DNA from: Burkholderiales bacterium
Lineage (GTDB): Bacteria > Pseudomonadota > Gammaproteobacteria > Burkholderiales > WYBJ01
Assembly (NCBI GenBank): GCA_022841915.1
Contig: JALHQN010000004.1
Location: 62,001 to 126,000 of the forward strand
Direction: 5' to 3'
DNA length: 64,000 nucleotides
The number at the start of each line of letters is the position of its first letter. Within the stretch, counting starts at the first letter, position 1. The notes under the pieces are model-generated. The model saw nothing but the letters and a program-made list of their open reading frames with translations, ran no database searches and was not told where the DNA came from. This document shows positions 1-8,542 of the stretch, in pieces. A program made the position numbers and the translations under genes.

Positions 1-146
1 GCGGGGTTGGCTGCGGCACGCGGCTCCTGCGCAGCGGCGAAGGCGTCGTCCACGGAGGTCTCCTCACCGGCCGTGGCGTTCTGTTCGTTCAGGGCTGCGG
101 CCCAGTCGTCGCTGACGGCATCCTGATCGGTAGTGGCGTCGGACAC
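1..146 (-). CDS. fliN: Flagellar motor switch protein FliN, N-terminal part
   Basis: Only the first 48 codons are inside the window; the gene continues past base 1. It starts with GTG at 146-144, preceded by AGGAG with good spacing, ten bases after the fliM stop. The visible part is acidic and Ala-rich (starts VSDATTDQDAVSDDW), as in the variable N-terminal region of FliN; the conserved SpoA domain would lie outside the window. Position directly after fliM in a fliL-fliM-fliN order is the main reason for the name. FliN forms the lower C-ring with FliM and FliG and helps direction switching and export. Without the C-terminal domain the call rests on context. Confidence 0.8.
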   Translation of the reverse strand, partial: MSDATTDQDAVSDDWAAALNEQNATAGEETSVDDAFAAAQEPRAAANP

Positions 147-156
147 GGATGTTCTC

Positions 157-1137
157 CTAATTCTCGTTGGTATGGGAGACGGTGCGCTCGATGCGCACAG
201 CATACTTCCCGTTCGACACACCGCACTTGCATTCCATGACCGGCACGCCGTCGATGGCCGCCAGCATCGTCTCGGGCACCTCGATGCCGATCACATCGCC
301 GGTCTGCATGTTGAGGATCTGCTCGAGCGTCAGGGCGGTGCGGCCGAGGTTGACGACCAGCTCCACCTCGGCGTTTTGCACTTCTCGCTGCATCTGCGTG
401 AACCAGCGCTTGTCGGTGTCGTGCGCATCCGACTGGATGCTGCTGTAGAGGATGTCGCGCAGCGGTTCGAGCGAGGTGTAGGGAATGCAAATGTGCATCT
501 CGCCGCCGGCGGGACCGAATTCGATGTGTAGCGTCGTGACGATCACCACGTCGTTCGGGGTGGCGATGCTTGCGAACTGGGTGTTCATCTCCGAGCGCAC
601 GTACTCGAGCTTGATCTCGAACACCGATTTCCAGCTCTTTTCGTATTCTTCGAAGACGAGTTCGAGCATGCGCTGGATGATGCGCATCTCGGTTTGGGTG
701 AAGTCGCGGCCCTCCACTCGGGTATGGAACTGGCCGCTGCCGCCGAACAGGCTGTCGACCACGAGAAAGACCAGGTTCGGATCGAAGATGAACAGCGAGC
801 TGCCGCGCAGCGGCTTGATCTGCACCAGATTCAGATTGGTCGGCACGACCAGGTTGCGCACGAAGTCGCTGAACTTCTGCACCTTGGGGGGGGCGATCGT
901 CACGTCGGCGCTGCGCCGCAGGAAGTTGAACATGGCGATGCGCAGCTGCCGCGCGAAGCGCTCGTTCACCATCTCGAAGGTCGGCATCCGCGCCCGGACG
1001 ATGCGCTCCTCGGTGGCGAGGTTATAGGGCCTCACGCCAGCCGAGGGTTTTTCTTCCTGAACGGGTTCGTCGGCTTCGCCGCTCACGCCCTTGAGCAGCG
1101 CGTCGACCTCGTCCTGGGATAGAAATTCCTTGCTCAT
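157..1137 (-). CDS. fliM: Flagellar motor switch protein FliM
   Basis: 326 residues, the usual length of FliM. It begins MSKEFLSQDEVDALLKG, the conserved N-terminal segment that binds phosphorylated CheY. The middle CheC-like domain and the C-terminal SpoA domain (ending near the VMECKCGVSNGKYAVRIE stretch) follow. FliM sits in the cytoplasmic C-ring between FliG and FliN and transmits CheY-P binding to rotor reversal. It lies 18 bases after fliL and 10 bases before fliN, so the three are probably one transcript. No clear Shine-Dalgarno sequence precedes the ATG, which suggests translation coupled to fliL. Confidence 0.96.
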   Translation of the reverse strand: MSKEFLSQDEVDALLKGVSGEADEPVQEEKPSAGVRPYNLATEERIVRARMPTFEMVNERFARQLRIAMFNFLRRSADVTIAPPKVQKFSDFVRNLVVPTNLNLVQIKPLRGSSLFIFDPNLVFLVVDSLFGGSGQFHTRVEGRDFTQTEMRIIQRMLELVFEEYEKSWKSVFEIKLEYVRSEMNTQFASIATPNDVVIVTTLHIEFGPAGGEMHICIPYTSLEPLRDILYSSIQSDAHDTDKRWFTQMQREVQNAEVELVVNLGRTALTLEQILNMQTGDVIGIEVPETMLAAIDGVPVMECKCGVSNGKYAVRIERTVSHTNEN

Positions 1138-1155
1138 GACGGGCGGCTGCGTCGT

Positions 1156-1749
1156 TTACTGGACGATGAAGTGCGTGAAGAACACGTCCAGAACCCGCTC
1201 GGGGGCATCGTCTTCCTCTTCGACTTCCTCTTCCGCCTTGCCCTTGCCTTTCTTGGCTTTGCCGTCGCCCTCTTCGGCGACTTTGGGCTTCCTGCGCTTC
1301 TTCTTTTTCCGCTCGTACGGGAGCGGCGCTTCGACTTCGCGAATGATGTCCTCGGCGAGCTTCGCCTTGCCTTCTAGCGAAGCGATCTGGGAGGGCTTCT
1401 TGCTCGAGAGCAGCAGCAGCACGCGGCTGCGCACTTCGGGCAGCGCCGCCTTGATGGCATCGGCCGTTTGCTGGTTCACGACCTTGAGCGTTATCGCGAC
1501 CTGCAGGAACTGCTGTCCTTCCTCGGGCTGCAGGTTCACCGTGAACTGGTCGAGCGGAAAGAAGACCGTCGCCTTGTCCGCGGCGCTGTGGTCTTCTTCC
1601 TCCTCCCCGCCGGCATCCCGGCCCAGGAAGAACCATCCGGCACCCGCGCCGGCGAGCAGCACCACCACCAGGATGATGATCAGCGGAAGCTTGCTCTTCT
1701 TGGGGGCGGCTGCGGCGTCCGCAGGCGCCTTGGCGGCAGAGGTGGCCAT
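1156..1749 (-). CDS. fliL: Flagellar basal body-associated protein FliL
   Basis: 197 residues, with a strong AAGGAGA ribosome site before the ATG. A short cytoplasmic Ala/Lys-rich start is followed by one membrane segment (about residues 21-42), then the periplasmic FliL domain. Homologues usually end shortly after the conserved region, with a last strand like VLDVFFTHFIVQ. Here that strand is separated from the domain by a Lys/Arg-then-Glu-rich insertion (about residues 147-184). FliL surrounds the stator units and supports motor torque. First gene of the downstream fliL-fliM-fliN block. Confidence 0.93.
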   Translation of the reverse strand: MATSAAKAPADAAAAPKKSKLPLIIILVVVLLAGAGAGWFFLGRDAGGEEEEDHSAADKATVFFPLDQFTVNLQPEEGQQFLQVAITLKVVNQQTADAIKAALPEVRSRVLLLLSSKKPSQIASLEGKAKLAEDIIREVEAPLPYERKKKKRRKPKVAEEGDGKAKKGKGKAEEEVEEEDDAPERVLDVFFTHFIVQ

Positions 1750-2004
1750 GCGATCTCCTTCGTTTTAGACGAAGCGATTATGCGAGTCCGGCAAGCCGGG
1801 TCATGCCGCAAACAGACCGGCCAATGGGGCTCATCTCGAGATTTTCTGTGCACGGGATCACGCTCGCAGCAGCGCACGGACCGAACACGCATCGCCTGCG
1901 GGAGGCGATGTCCGGACCGGGCGGATCGCGGCTGGGAAGCGCGTATCAGCGCTGAATGCCGCGCGCGGGCGCGCTGCGGCGCCGCAGCCTGCCGGGGTGA
2001 GGCG

Positions 2005-3063
2005 TCAGGCGAACGTGTCGACCAGACCGCGAAGCGCGCGTGCAGGATGGGCGGACGCGGTCTCGTCGGCGTTCTCGCCCGCCGTGCCGTAGCGAGAGTG
2101 CGCCTGCCGGGACGCCGTCTGCTCGGGCGTCTGATCGCGAAACGATTCGGCGCTGACCGATGCCTGGCCAAGCTGTATGCCTGCTTCGGCGAGCGATTCG
2201 CGCAAGCGCGCGATCGAGGTTTCGATCGCTGTCCGGACCTCCGCGTGGGTGGATACGAACTGCGCGGTGGCCTCGCCGTCGGCGACCGTGAGACGGACTT
2301 CCACCGGGCCGAGTTCGGGCGGATTGATGCGCAGTTCGGCGACCTGCGCATCCTTGTCCACCATCCATACCACTTGGTGCGCGAGCGCATCGGCGAATCC
2401 CGGGCTGCTCACGGGCGCAGAGACCTGCAGCACGGCGGTCGACTGCGTCGCGGGGCGTTGTTCGATTTGCTGCATCATCGGGGCAATGCGCGCCGAGGCT
2501 TCGCCCACGGGCGCATTTTCGTTCGCCATGGCCGCGAGGTTCGCCATCATGTCCGCCTGAACGGCAAGTTCGCCATCCAGGCCGGCAGCTGCAGCTTGCT
2601 GATGCAGTGTGTCGCCCTCGGTTGTCTGAGCGGCAATGCTTGCCGCATCGGCGGCAAGAGCGGTGCGGGTCGTTGCCGCGAAGACGCCTGTCGTCGAGGC
2701 CGATTCGCGCTGAGGCCCGGTCAGCTGCGCAAGGCGCTGGCCTGATTCGGCGAGCTGGGTCGCCAATGCCGTCGGTATGAGCAGCTGTGGTGTCGTAGTG
2801 GCCAGCGTCGCAGCCGAATCGGCGAGGAGCGCCGATGTCTGGGTGTCCTCGACAGGCGTCTGCGCGGCTGCTCTTGCGAGTTCGGCAGCGGCGTCGGGCG
2901 TCTGCGGCAACAGCTGCTGCAGATCCATGCCGGCCGCCGCCAGCAAGGTGGCGAACTCGATGGGCGCATCGTCCGCGTCGGCAGTCAGCGCGGGGTCGGT
3001 GCCTGCGCCCATGACGGCATTCGCCAAAGTGTTCGTGGGTAACGCCAGATTCATCGCGTCCAT
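2005..3063 (-). CDS. fliK: Flagellar hook-length control protein FliK
   Basis: 352 residues from the ATG at 3063, which has GGAG six bases upstream; an in-frame ATG at 3075 is the alternative. The N-terminal two thirds is Ala/Thr/Gln-rich and low in conservation, as expected for the ruler part. The C-terminal domain contains LRINPPELGPVEVRLTV, the family signature, at about residues 225-310. FliK is secreted during hook assembly and switches FlhB from hook to filament substrates when the hook reaches its length. Last gene of the fliFGHIJK block. A 255-base gap separates it from fliL and may hold a promoter. Confidence 0.93.
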   Translation of the reverse strand: MDAMNLALPTNTLANAVMGAGTDPALTADADDAPIEFATLLAAAGMDLQQLLPQTPDAAAELARAAAQTPVEDTQTSALLADSAATLATTTPQLLIPTALATQLAESGQRLAQLTGPQRESASTTGVFAATTRTALAADAASIAAQTTEGDTLHQQAAAAGLDGELAVQADMMANLAAMANENAPVGEASARIAPMMQQIEQRPATQSTAVLQVSAPVSSPGFADALAHQVVWMVDKDAQVAELRINPPELGPVEVRLTVADGEATAQFVSTHAEVRTAIETSIARLRESLAEAGIQLGQASVSAESFRDQTPEQTASRQAHSRYGTAGENADETASAHPARALRGLVDTFA

Positions 3064-3152
3064 GCCGATCTCCATCGATCTCGATTCATGCCCGGAAAGA
3101 GACCCGAGCGTGGCTCAGTATGAGCAAGGGCCATGCCAGTATCCTGAACGGC

Positions 3153-3611
3153 TCAGCGCAGCCGGTTCGCGGTGGAGTTCCTGGTGAAGCTGTTCGCTGC
3201 ATGTTCGTCCGTTTCGCGCTGCTCGCGCTTGGCGACCAGCGCGTGCTGTTCCCGATCGTGCCGCTCGGACAACACACCGTAGGCCTTGAGCTTGCGCTGC
3301 TGCTCCTGCCAATGAACTTGCGCGCGCTTGGCCGCTTCCCGTGCCGCATCTGCCTGTGCCCGCGCACTATCGATGCCGGCATCGAGCTTGGCCATGAACA
3401 GATGGAAGTTGTGCCACGCGCCGCTGTGGATGCCGGTCGTCACCGTGCTCATGAACCGTGCCTGATACTCTTCTCGGTAGTCGAGCAGGGTCTTGAGTTG
3501 CTTGTCCGCGTCCATGGCGCGCTGCATCGCCTGACCCAGGCGTACGGTGGCCGCATCGGCCCCTTCGCGCGCGAGGTCCATCACGGGCTGTAGGCTGAAG
3601 CGGGAGGTCAT
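3153..3611 (-). CDS. fliJ: Flagellar export chaperone FliJ
   Basis: 152 residues, close to the usual length, with GGAG correctly placed before the ATG. The protein is almost wholly helical and charged, with long heptad-like stretches (about residues 10-125), matching the antiparallel coiled coil of FliJ. FliJ forms the central stalk of the FliI ATPase ring and escorts export chaperones. It sits between fliI and fliK, the conserved order. Sequence identity in this family is low, so the call uses length, coiled coil and position together. Confidence 0.88.
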   Translation of the reverse strand: MTSRFSLQPVMDLAREGADAATVRLGQAMQRAMDADKQLKTLLDYREEYQARFMSTVTTGIHSGAWHNFHLFMAKLDAGIDSARAQADAAREAAKRAQVHWQEQQRKLKAYGVLSERHDREQHALVAKREQRETDEHAANSFTRNSTANRLR

Positions 3612-3638
3612 CGGCGGCTCCGGTCACTCGTGGCATGA

Positions 3639-5045
3639 CTAAGCATTGAAGAGCCCCTTGAGCGAGGCCAGGCTGCTGGGGTAGGGCTCGCGTTCGTCGA
3701 TGCCCTGCATGAGGAAGGCTTCCAGACGGGGATAAAGATTCACGGCCTGATCGAGCAGCGGGTCGCTTCCCGGCGCATAGGCCCCGACGCTGATCAGGTC
3801 GCGCGAGCGCTCGTAGCGTGCATACAGGCGCTTGAAGCGGCGCGTGAGATCGAAGTGCTGCGGATCGACCAGCGAGGTCATCGCGCGACTGATCGAGGCT
3901 TCGATGTCGATGGCAGGATAGTGACCCTGCTCGGCCAGCGTGCGCGACAGCACGATATGACCGTCCAGAATGGCGCGCGCCGAATCGGCGATCGGGTCTT
4001 GCTGATCGTCACCCTCGGTCAGCACGGTATAGAAGGCGGTGATCGAACCGCCGCCTTCGGGACCGTTGCCTGTGCGCTCGACCAGTTGTGGCAACTTGGC
4101 GAACACCGATGGCGGATAGCCCTTGGTCGCGGGGGGCTCGCCGATCGCGAGCGCGATTTCTCGCTGAGCCATCGCGTACCGCGTGAGCGAGTCCATGATC
4201 AGCAGCACATGCTGGCCTTGATCGCGGAAGTATTCGGCAATCGCAGTGGCGTAAGCGGCCCCCTGCATGCGCATGAGCGGGCTGACATCGGCCGGCGCGG
4301 CCACCACCACCGAGCGGGAGAGGCCTTCCTGCCCGAGAATCGTTTCGATGAACTCCTTGACCTCGCGACCCCGCTCGCCGATGAGCCCCACGACGATGAC
4401 TTCGGCTTCGGTGAAGCGCGCCATCATGCCGAGCAGCACGCTCTTGCCGACGCCGGAGCCGGCGAACAATCCCATGCGCTGCCCTCGTCCGACCGTCAGC
4501 ATGGCGTTGATCGCACGCACGCCGACATCGAGGGCATGCTTGATGGGCGCTCGCTCGAGCGGGTTGAAGGGACGGTTGTGCAGCGATACATGCTGCTCGC
4601 AGTTGAGCGGCCCCAGTTGGTCCAGCGGCCGACCGGCGCTGTCGAGCACGCGCCCGAGCAGCCCCGGTCCGACCGGAACGTGTTTGGCATAGTCGGAGGC
4701 GCGCCGACGCGGCCGCGGCGCGCCGCCCGGCCTCGACGGGATCGCCTTGGGCTCGGCTTGGGTGACGCGAGCACCCGGAGTCAGGCCGTGCACGTCGTTG
4801 GTCGGCATCAGAAAAAGCCGATCGTCGGAGAATCCGACCACCTCGGCCTCGACGTTGTTGCCGTTCGGCAGATTGACCATGCAGCAGCTGCCGACCGCGA
4901 GGCGCAAGCCGGCCGCTTCCATCACCAGACCCGTGACTTTCGTCAGCCGGCCGGCGACGGTGACGGGTTTCACCGTTGCAGCGACCTCGCCGCAGTCACG
5001 CAGGTAGTTCTGCCAGTGGGCGGTGAGCTGAGTCGCGGCCGTCAT
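3639..5045 (-). CDS. fliI: Flagellum-specific export ATPase FliI
   Basis: 468 residues from the ATG at 5045, which overlaps the fliH stop by four bases. An N-terminal F1-type beta-barrel domain is followed by the Walker A motif AGSGVGKS (about residues 195-202), a conserved [12 protein letters not shown] segment, and Walker B in the [11 protein letters not shown] stretch. It is the cytoplasmic ATPase that powers unloading of type III flagellar substrates together with FliH and FliJ. A basic, proline-rich stretch near residues 101-118 looks longer than in many homologues and is probably a surface loop. Confidence 0.97.
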   Translation of the reverse strand: MTAATQLTAHWQNYLRDCGEVAATVKPVTVAGRLTKVTGLVMEAAGLRLAVGSCCMVNLPNGNNVEAEVVGFSDDRLFLMPTNDVHGLTPGARVTQAEPKAIPSRPGGAPRPRRRASDYAKHVPVGPGLLGRVLDSAGRPLDQLGPLNCEQHVSLHNRPFNPLERAPIKHALDVGVRAINAMLTVGRGQRMGLFAGSGVGKSVLLGMMARFTEAEVIVVGLIGERGREVKEFIETILGQEGLSRSVVVAAPADVSPLMRMQGAAYATAIAEYFRDQGQHVLLIMDSLTRYAMAQREIALAIGEPPATKGYPPSVFAKLPQLVERTGNGPEGGGSITAFYTVLTEGDDQQDPIADSARAILDGHIVLSRTLAEQGHYPAIDIEASISRAMTSLVDPQHFDLTRRFKRLYARYERSRDLISVGAYAPGSDPLLDQAVNLYPRLEAFLMQGIDEREPYPSSLASLKGLFNA

Positions 5046-5674
5046 GCGATCCACTCGTGATCTTGCGCGAGCGCTGCGCACACTTTCTGCCAGCGGGTTT
5101 CGAGGGTCGCATCGATTTCGCAGGTGGCGCTCTCGATGCGGCAGCCGCCCCGGGTGATGCTCGCGTCTTCGACAACTGTCCACTCGGCGCCTACTTCCTT
5201 GGCCAGATGCGCGCCGAGTAGGGCCGCATCGTCGGGATGCAGGCGCAGGCGCGTGCCCTGACCGAACGGCGGCACGTCGCGCACGGTCTCGCGCACGATG
5301 GCTTCGATGATCTCCGGGTGGACCTTGAGCGATTCGCGCACGAGCGATCGGGCCAGCGTCAGTGCGAGCCGCACGAGGTCTTCGGCGACGCGCTGCTCCA
5401 AGGCGGTCATTTCCTGATGGGCGCTGCCGAGCAAGGCAGCCAGCCGTTCGGCTTCGAGCGCCGCCTGGGCGGCGCCCTGGGCGTAGCCTGCGTCGTAGCC
5501 TTGGCGATAGGCCTGCTGGTTGATCATCTTGATGCGCTCGGCGCTCTCGCGTGCGCGCTGCTGCGCCTGGGCTTCGGTCTGAGCAGGGTCCTTGGCGCCG
5601 GCGCCGCCTTCGAGGCTGGTGAGCTTCCACGGCTGGTAGGCGCCGGTGCGATCCTTGGGAATGAAGTTGTTCAT
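5042..5674 (-). CDS. fliH: Flagellar assembly protein FliH
   Basis: 210 residues from the ATG at 5674 (AGAAAGAAG upstream). A TTG five codons earlier is possible but less likely. The first half is Gln/Ala/Glu-rich with helix-forming GxxxA-type repeats around [18 protein letters not shown], typical of FliH. The C-terminal half matches the FliH/V-ATPase E-subunit-like domain that binds FliI. It regulates the FliI ATPase and links it to the C-ring through FliN. It overlaps fliI by the ATGA arrangement, indicating coupled translation. Confidence 0.92.
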   Translation of the reverse strand: MNNFIPKDRTGAYQPWKLTSLEGGAGAKDPAQTEAQAQQRARESAERIKMINQQAYRQGYDAGYAQGAAQAALEAERLAALLGSAHQEMTALEQRVAEDLVRLALTLARSLVRESLKVHPEIIEAIVRETVRDVPPFGQGTRLRLHPDDAALLGAHLAKEVGAEWTVVEDASITRGGCRIESATCEIDATLETRWQKVCAALAQDHEWIA

Positions 5675-5696
5675 CGCTTCTTTCTGCAATTGCTAC

Positions 5697-5710
5697 GGGG
5701 GGTGTCCCCC
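5697..5710 (-). other. G/C stem-loop between fliG and fliH
   Basis: GGGGG-TGT-CCCCC in the 70-base gap between the fliG stop and the fliH start. It has a very short loop and no T-tract, so it is more likely an RNA-processing or stability element than a terminator. Role inferred only. Confidence 0.3.
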
Positions 5711-5744
5711 GGCCCGGTCGACACCCGGGCGCGGTCCTTGTCGA

Positions 5745-6737
5745 CTACACGTAAGCGTCGTCGCCCTTGCCGCCCATCGCGACCTGGCCTTCGTCGGCCA
5801 GACGGCGCACGACGCCCAGAATTTCCTTCTGCTCTTTCTCCACTTCCGACAGCTTGACGGGCCCCCTGGCTTCGAGGTCTTCGCGCAGCATCTCGGCCGC
5901 GCGGCTCGACATGTTCTTGAAGATCTTGTCGCGCAGCTCCTGGCTGCAGCCTTTCAGGGAAACGATCAGCGACTCGGACTGGACTTCGCGCAGCAGCGTC
6001 TGCACGCCGCGATCGTCGAGCTGCAGCAAGTCTTCGAACACGAACATCTCGTCGAGTATCTGTTGCGCGAGTTCGGCGTTGTTGTCGCGCATGCCCTCCA
6101 TGATCTGATTGCTTTGGGCGCTGGGCAGGTAGTTGAGGATTTCCGCGGCTGCGCGCACCCCGCCTAGAGAGCTCTTCTGCAGGCTGTCGGCGCCGGCGAG
6201 CACTTCGGCCAGCGTGTCGTTGAGTTCCTTGAGGGCCGAGGGCTGGATGCCGTCGAGCGTGGCGATGCGCATCATCACGTCGCCGCGCAGCCGCTCGGTC
6301 AGGTTCGACAAAATCTCCGAGGCCTGGTCCTGGTCCAGATGAACCAGGATCGTGGCGACGACCTGCGGGTGCTCGTTGCAGATGAGCTGCGCGATGGTGT
6401 TCGAGTCGAGCCACTTCAGCTTGTCGATGCCCGACGTATCGCCGCCTTGCAGGATGCGTTCGATGATGACGGCGGACTTGTCGCCCAGCGCCTTCACCAG
6501 CACGCTTTTCAGATACTCGCGCGCTTCCACGCCCACCGTGGATTGATCGCCGGCCTCGGCGCAGAAGCGCCCGAGCACGCCGTCCACCTCTTCGCGCGAC
6601 ACCTTCTTCAGGCTCGCCATCGCCTTGCCGATCTTCTGCACTTCGCGCGGCGCCAGATACTTGAAGACTTCGGCGGCCTCGTCCTCGCCCAGGGACATGA
6701 GCAGTACGGCGCTGCGATTGATGCCCTCGTTATCCAT
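5745..6737 (-). CDS. fliG: Flagellar motor switch protein FliG
   Basis: 330 residues, full length. It begins with the FliF-binding domain (NRSAVLLMSLGEDEAAEVFKYL), has the middle domain with the EHPQ motif (ICNEHPQVVATILVHLD) and the C-terminal domain carrying the charged torque helix (LRDKIFKNMSSRAAEMLREDLE is in this part). FliG couples the MS-ring to the C-ring and contacts the stator MotA. Its start overlaps the fliF stop by 8 bases, so the two are translationally coupled. Confidence 0.97.
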   Translation of the reverse strand: MDNEGINRSAVLLMSLGEDEAAEVFKYLAPREVQKIGKAMASLKKVSREEVDGVLGRFCAEAGDQSTVGVEAREYLKSVLVKALGDKSAVIIERILQGGDTSGIDKLKWLDSNTIAQLICNEHPQVVATILVHLDQDQASEILSNLTERLRGDVMMRIATLDGIQPSALKELNDTLAEVLAGADSLQKSSLGGVRAAAEILNYLPSAQSNQIMEGMRDNNAELAQQILDEMFVFEDLLQLDDRGVQTLLREVQSESLIVSLKGCSQELRDKIFKNMSSRAAEMLREDLEARGPVKLSEVEKEQKEILGVVRRLADEGQVAMGGKGDDAYV

Positions 6738-8364
6738 CGTTCGTCACCCAATCGCGCACGACGTTGGCCACCAGCTTCGGATCCTGACGCGCGATCTGCT
6801 TGGCGGCCTGCAGGTTGAGGTCATAGGTCGCCGATTTCTCCGCCACCGGGGTGTCTTCGGGCTCGGGCGGGGGAAGGAGCTCCGGTTCCGGAGCAGGGGG
6901 TGTGGCGAAGGTGCGCAGCATCGGGCGCAGCACGCCGAGCACCAGGTAGAGCGCGATGCCGGCGATCAGCAGGTTGCGGCCGATCTCCTTGGCCCACGTC
7001 AGTATTTCAGGGTTCTTCCACAGCGGGATTTCCTCGACGGGCGGCAACACCTGCTGGGTGAACGCGGCGTTCAGCAGGTTGAGCGTGTCGCCTCGCTTTT
7101 CGTCGAACCCTATCGCGCTCTTGATGAGTTGGGTGATTTCCTGCTTCTCCGCGTCGCTCAGGGGCTTGCTCGTCATCGTGCCGTCCTCGGCGGCGACGGA
7201 ACGATGATTCACCACGACGGCGAGCGAGATTCTGCGCAGCGAGCCGACCTGTTGCTGGTTATGGGTGATGGTCCGGTTGACTTCGTAGTTGGTGGTCGCG
7301 GTCTTCTGCTGGTTCACGCTCGTCTGGGCGCCTGCGGCTGTCTGGCCGGGTTGCGCGCCCGGCGCGGCGGCGATCGGCGCTTCGGCTGGTTGAGGCGGCT
7401 GGTTGGTCGCCGCCCCCGGCACCCCGCCGCCATTGGGCCCCGGTCCGCTTTGGACCGATTCGGAAACATTGGAGCTTCGGACGGCGGCCGTATCGGCTTG
7501 GCCGTTCGGCGAGAAGTTCTCCTCGACCCGCTCGATCTTCGAGAAGTCCATTTCGGCGGTGACTTGGGCCCGCACGTTCCCTTCACCCACGATCGGCAGC
7601 ACCAGGCGCTCGATGCGGGCGATCATTTCCTGCTCGAACTCGCGCTTCTGCTTGATCTGGGTCGGGTCCAGGCCGTTGGCTTGCGCGATCTGATTGGAAA
7701 GGAGGGTGCCCGTCTGGTCCACGACGCTGACGTTGCGCGGCGGCAGATCCGGCACGCTGTTCGAAACTAGATTGACGATCGCGGTGACCTGGCCCGGCTC
7801 GAGCGGCCGATTGGGCGCAAGCTGCAGCACGATCGATGCGCTGGGTTTCTGCGAGTCGCGCACGAAGATCGAAGGCCGGTTCATGGCCAGATGGACCCGA
7901 GCGGACTGCACGCTCGCGATGGTCTGGATCGACCGCGCCAGCTCCGATTCGAGCGCCCGCTGGTAATTGATCTGTTCGACGAAGTTGCTGGTGCCGAATT
8001 TCTGGTTGTCCAGCTTGGTGTAGCCCTCGAAGCCTCCGTTGGCGTAATTGCGCGGCAGATCCTGCGCCGCGAGTTTCATGCGCACGTCGTGCCACTGGCC
8101 GCTGGGCACCATGATGGCGCCGCCTGCTTCCGAGAACCGGTAGGGCACGTTCATCTGGCTCAACGCGGCGATGACGGCGCCGCCGTCCTTGTCGTTCAAC
8201 TCGGTGAACAGAACCCGGTAGTCCGGCGTCTTGCTCCACATCCACATGCCGCCGAGCACTGCGATCAGGGCGGCCAAGGTGATGAGATAGCCGAGCTTCT
8301 GATGCAGCGGTGTCTGCGTCAGGCCGGCCAGATGTTCCGAAAGGGCTTGTACGGGGGATGCCAT
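6730..8364 (-). CDS. fliF: Flagellar MS-ring protein FliF
   Basis: 544 residues. One membrane helix near the N-terminus (about 26-44) and one near the C-terminus (about 455-475) flank the periplasmic ring-building domains. Motifs include VLFTELNDKDGGAVI and ARVHLAMNRPSIFVRD. A Pro/Gly/Ala-rich stretch of about 45 residues lies in the second half, a variable region in this family. FliF forms the MS-ring, the first flagellar structure built. First gene of the fliFGHIJK transcript; the ribosome site is weak. It is divergent from fleS. Confidence 0.97.
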   Translation of the reverse strand: MASPVQALSEHLAGLTQTPLHQKLGYLITLAALIAVLGGMWMWSKTPDYRVLFTELNDKDGGAVIAALSQMNVPYRFSEAGGAIMVPSGQWHDVRMKLAAQDLPRNYANGGFEGYTKLDNQKFGTSNFVEQINYQRALESELARSIQTIASVQSARVHLAMNRPSIFVRDSQKPSASIVLQLAPNRPLEPGQVTAIVNLVSNSVPDLPPRNVSVVDQTGTLLSNQIAQANGLDPTQIKQKREFEQEMIARIERLVLPIVGEGNVRAQVTAEMDFSKIERVEENFSPNGQADTAAVRSSNVSESVQSGPGPNGGGVPGAATNQPPQPAEAPIAAAPGAQPGQTAAGAQTSVNQQKTATTNYEVNRTITHNQQQVGSLRRISLAVVVNHRSVAAEDGTMTSKPLSDAEKQEITQLIKSAIGFDEKRGDTLNLLNAAFTQQVLPPVEEIPLWKNPEILTWAKEIGRNLLIAGIALYLVLGVLRPMLRTFATPPAPEPELLPPPEPEDTPVAEKSATYDLNLQAAKQIARQDPKLVANVVRDWVTNDG

Positions 8365-8475
8365 GGTGTATCAGGTCCGATCGAAGCTTGGGGATTGGGC
8401 TTATTCGACGTCGGCGATTATGAAAGTCGCCGCGGCAACCCCAAGCGGCAAAAAGAGCCGCCTTTGCCGGGTTTA

Positions 8476-8490
8476 TCGGACGGTGTCCGA
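8476..8490. promoter_or_regulatory. Perfect inverted repeat in the fliF/fleS divergent region
   Basis: TCGGAC-GGT-GTCCGA, six-base perfect arms, in the 178-base region between the divergent fliF and fleS starts. Its position would let one regulator affect both directions. I could not find a convincing sigma-54 or sigma-28 promoter beside it. Operator role is inference. Confidence 0.3.
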
Positions 8491-8542
8491 ATGCACCCAC
8501 TTGATAACCTGCCGGCGTCGTGAATCCGCAGGGAGCCGAGCA

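Noticed and set aside
1807-1824. Sigma-54-like promoter upstream of fliL (minus strand GG ... GC)
   Set aside because: GG and GC are separated by 11 bases, not the required 10, and other positions match poorly.
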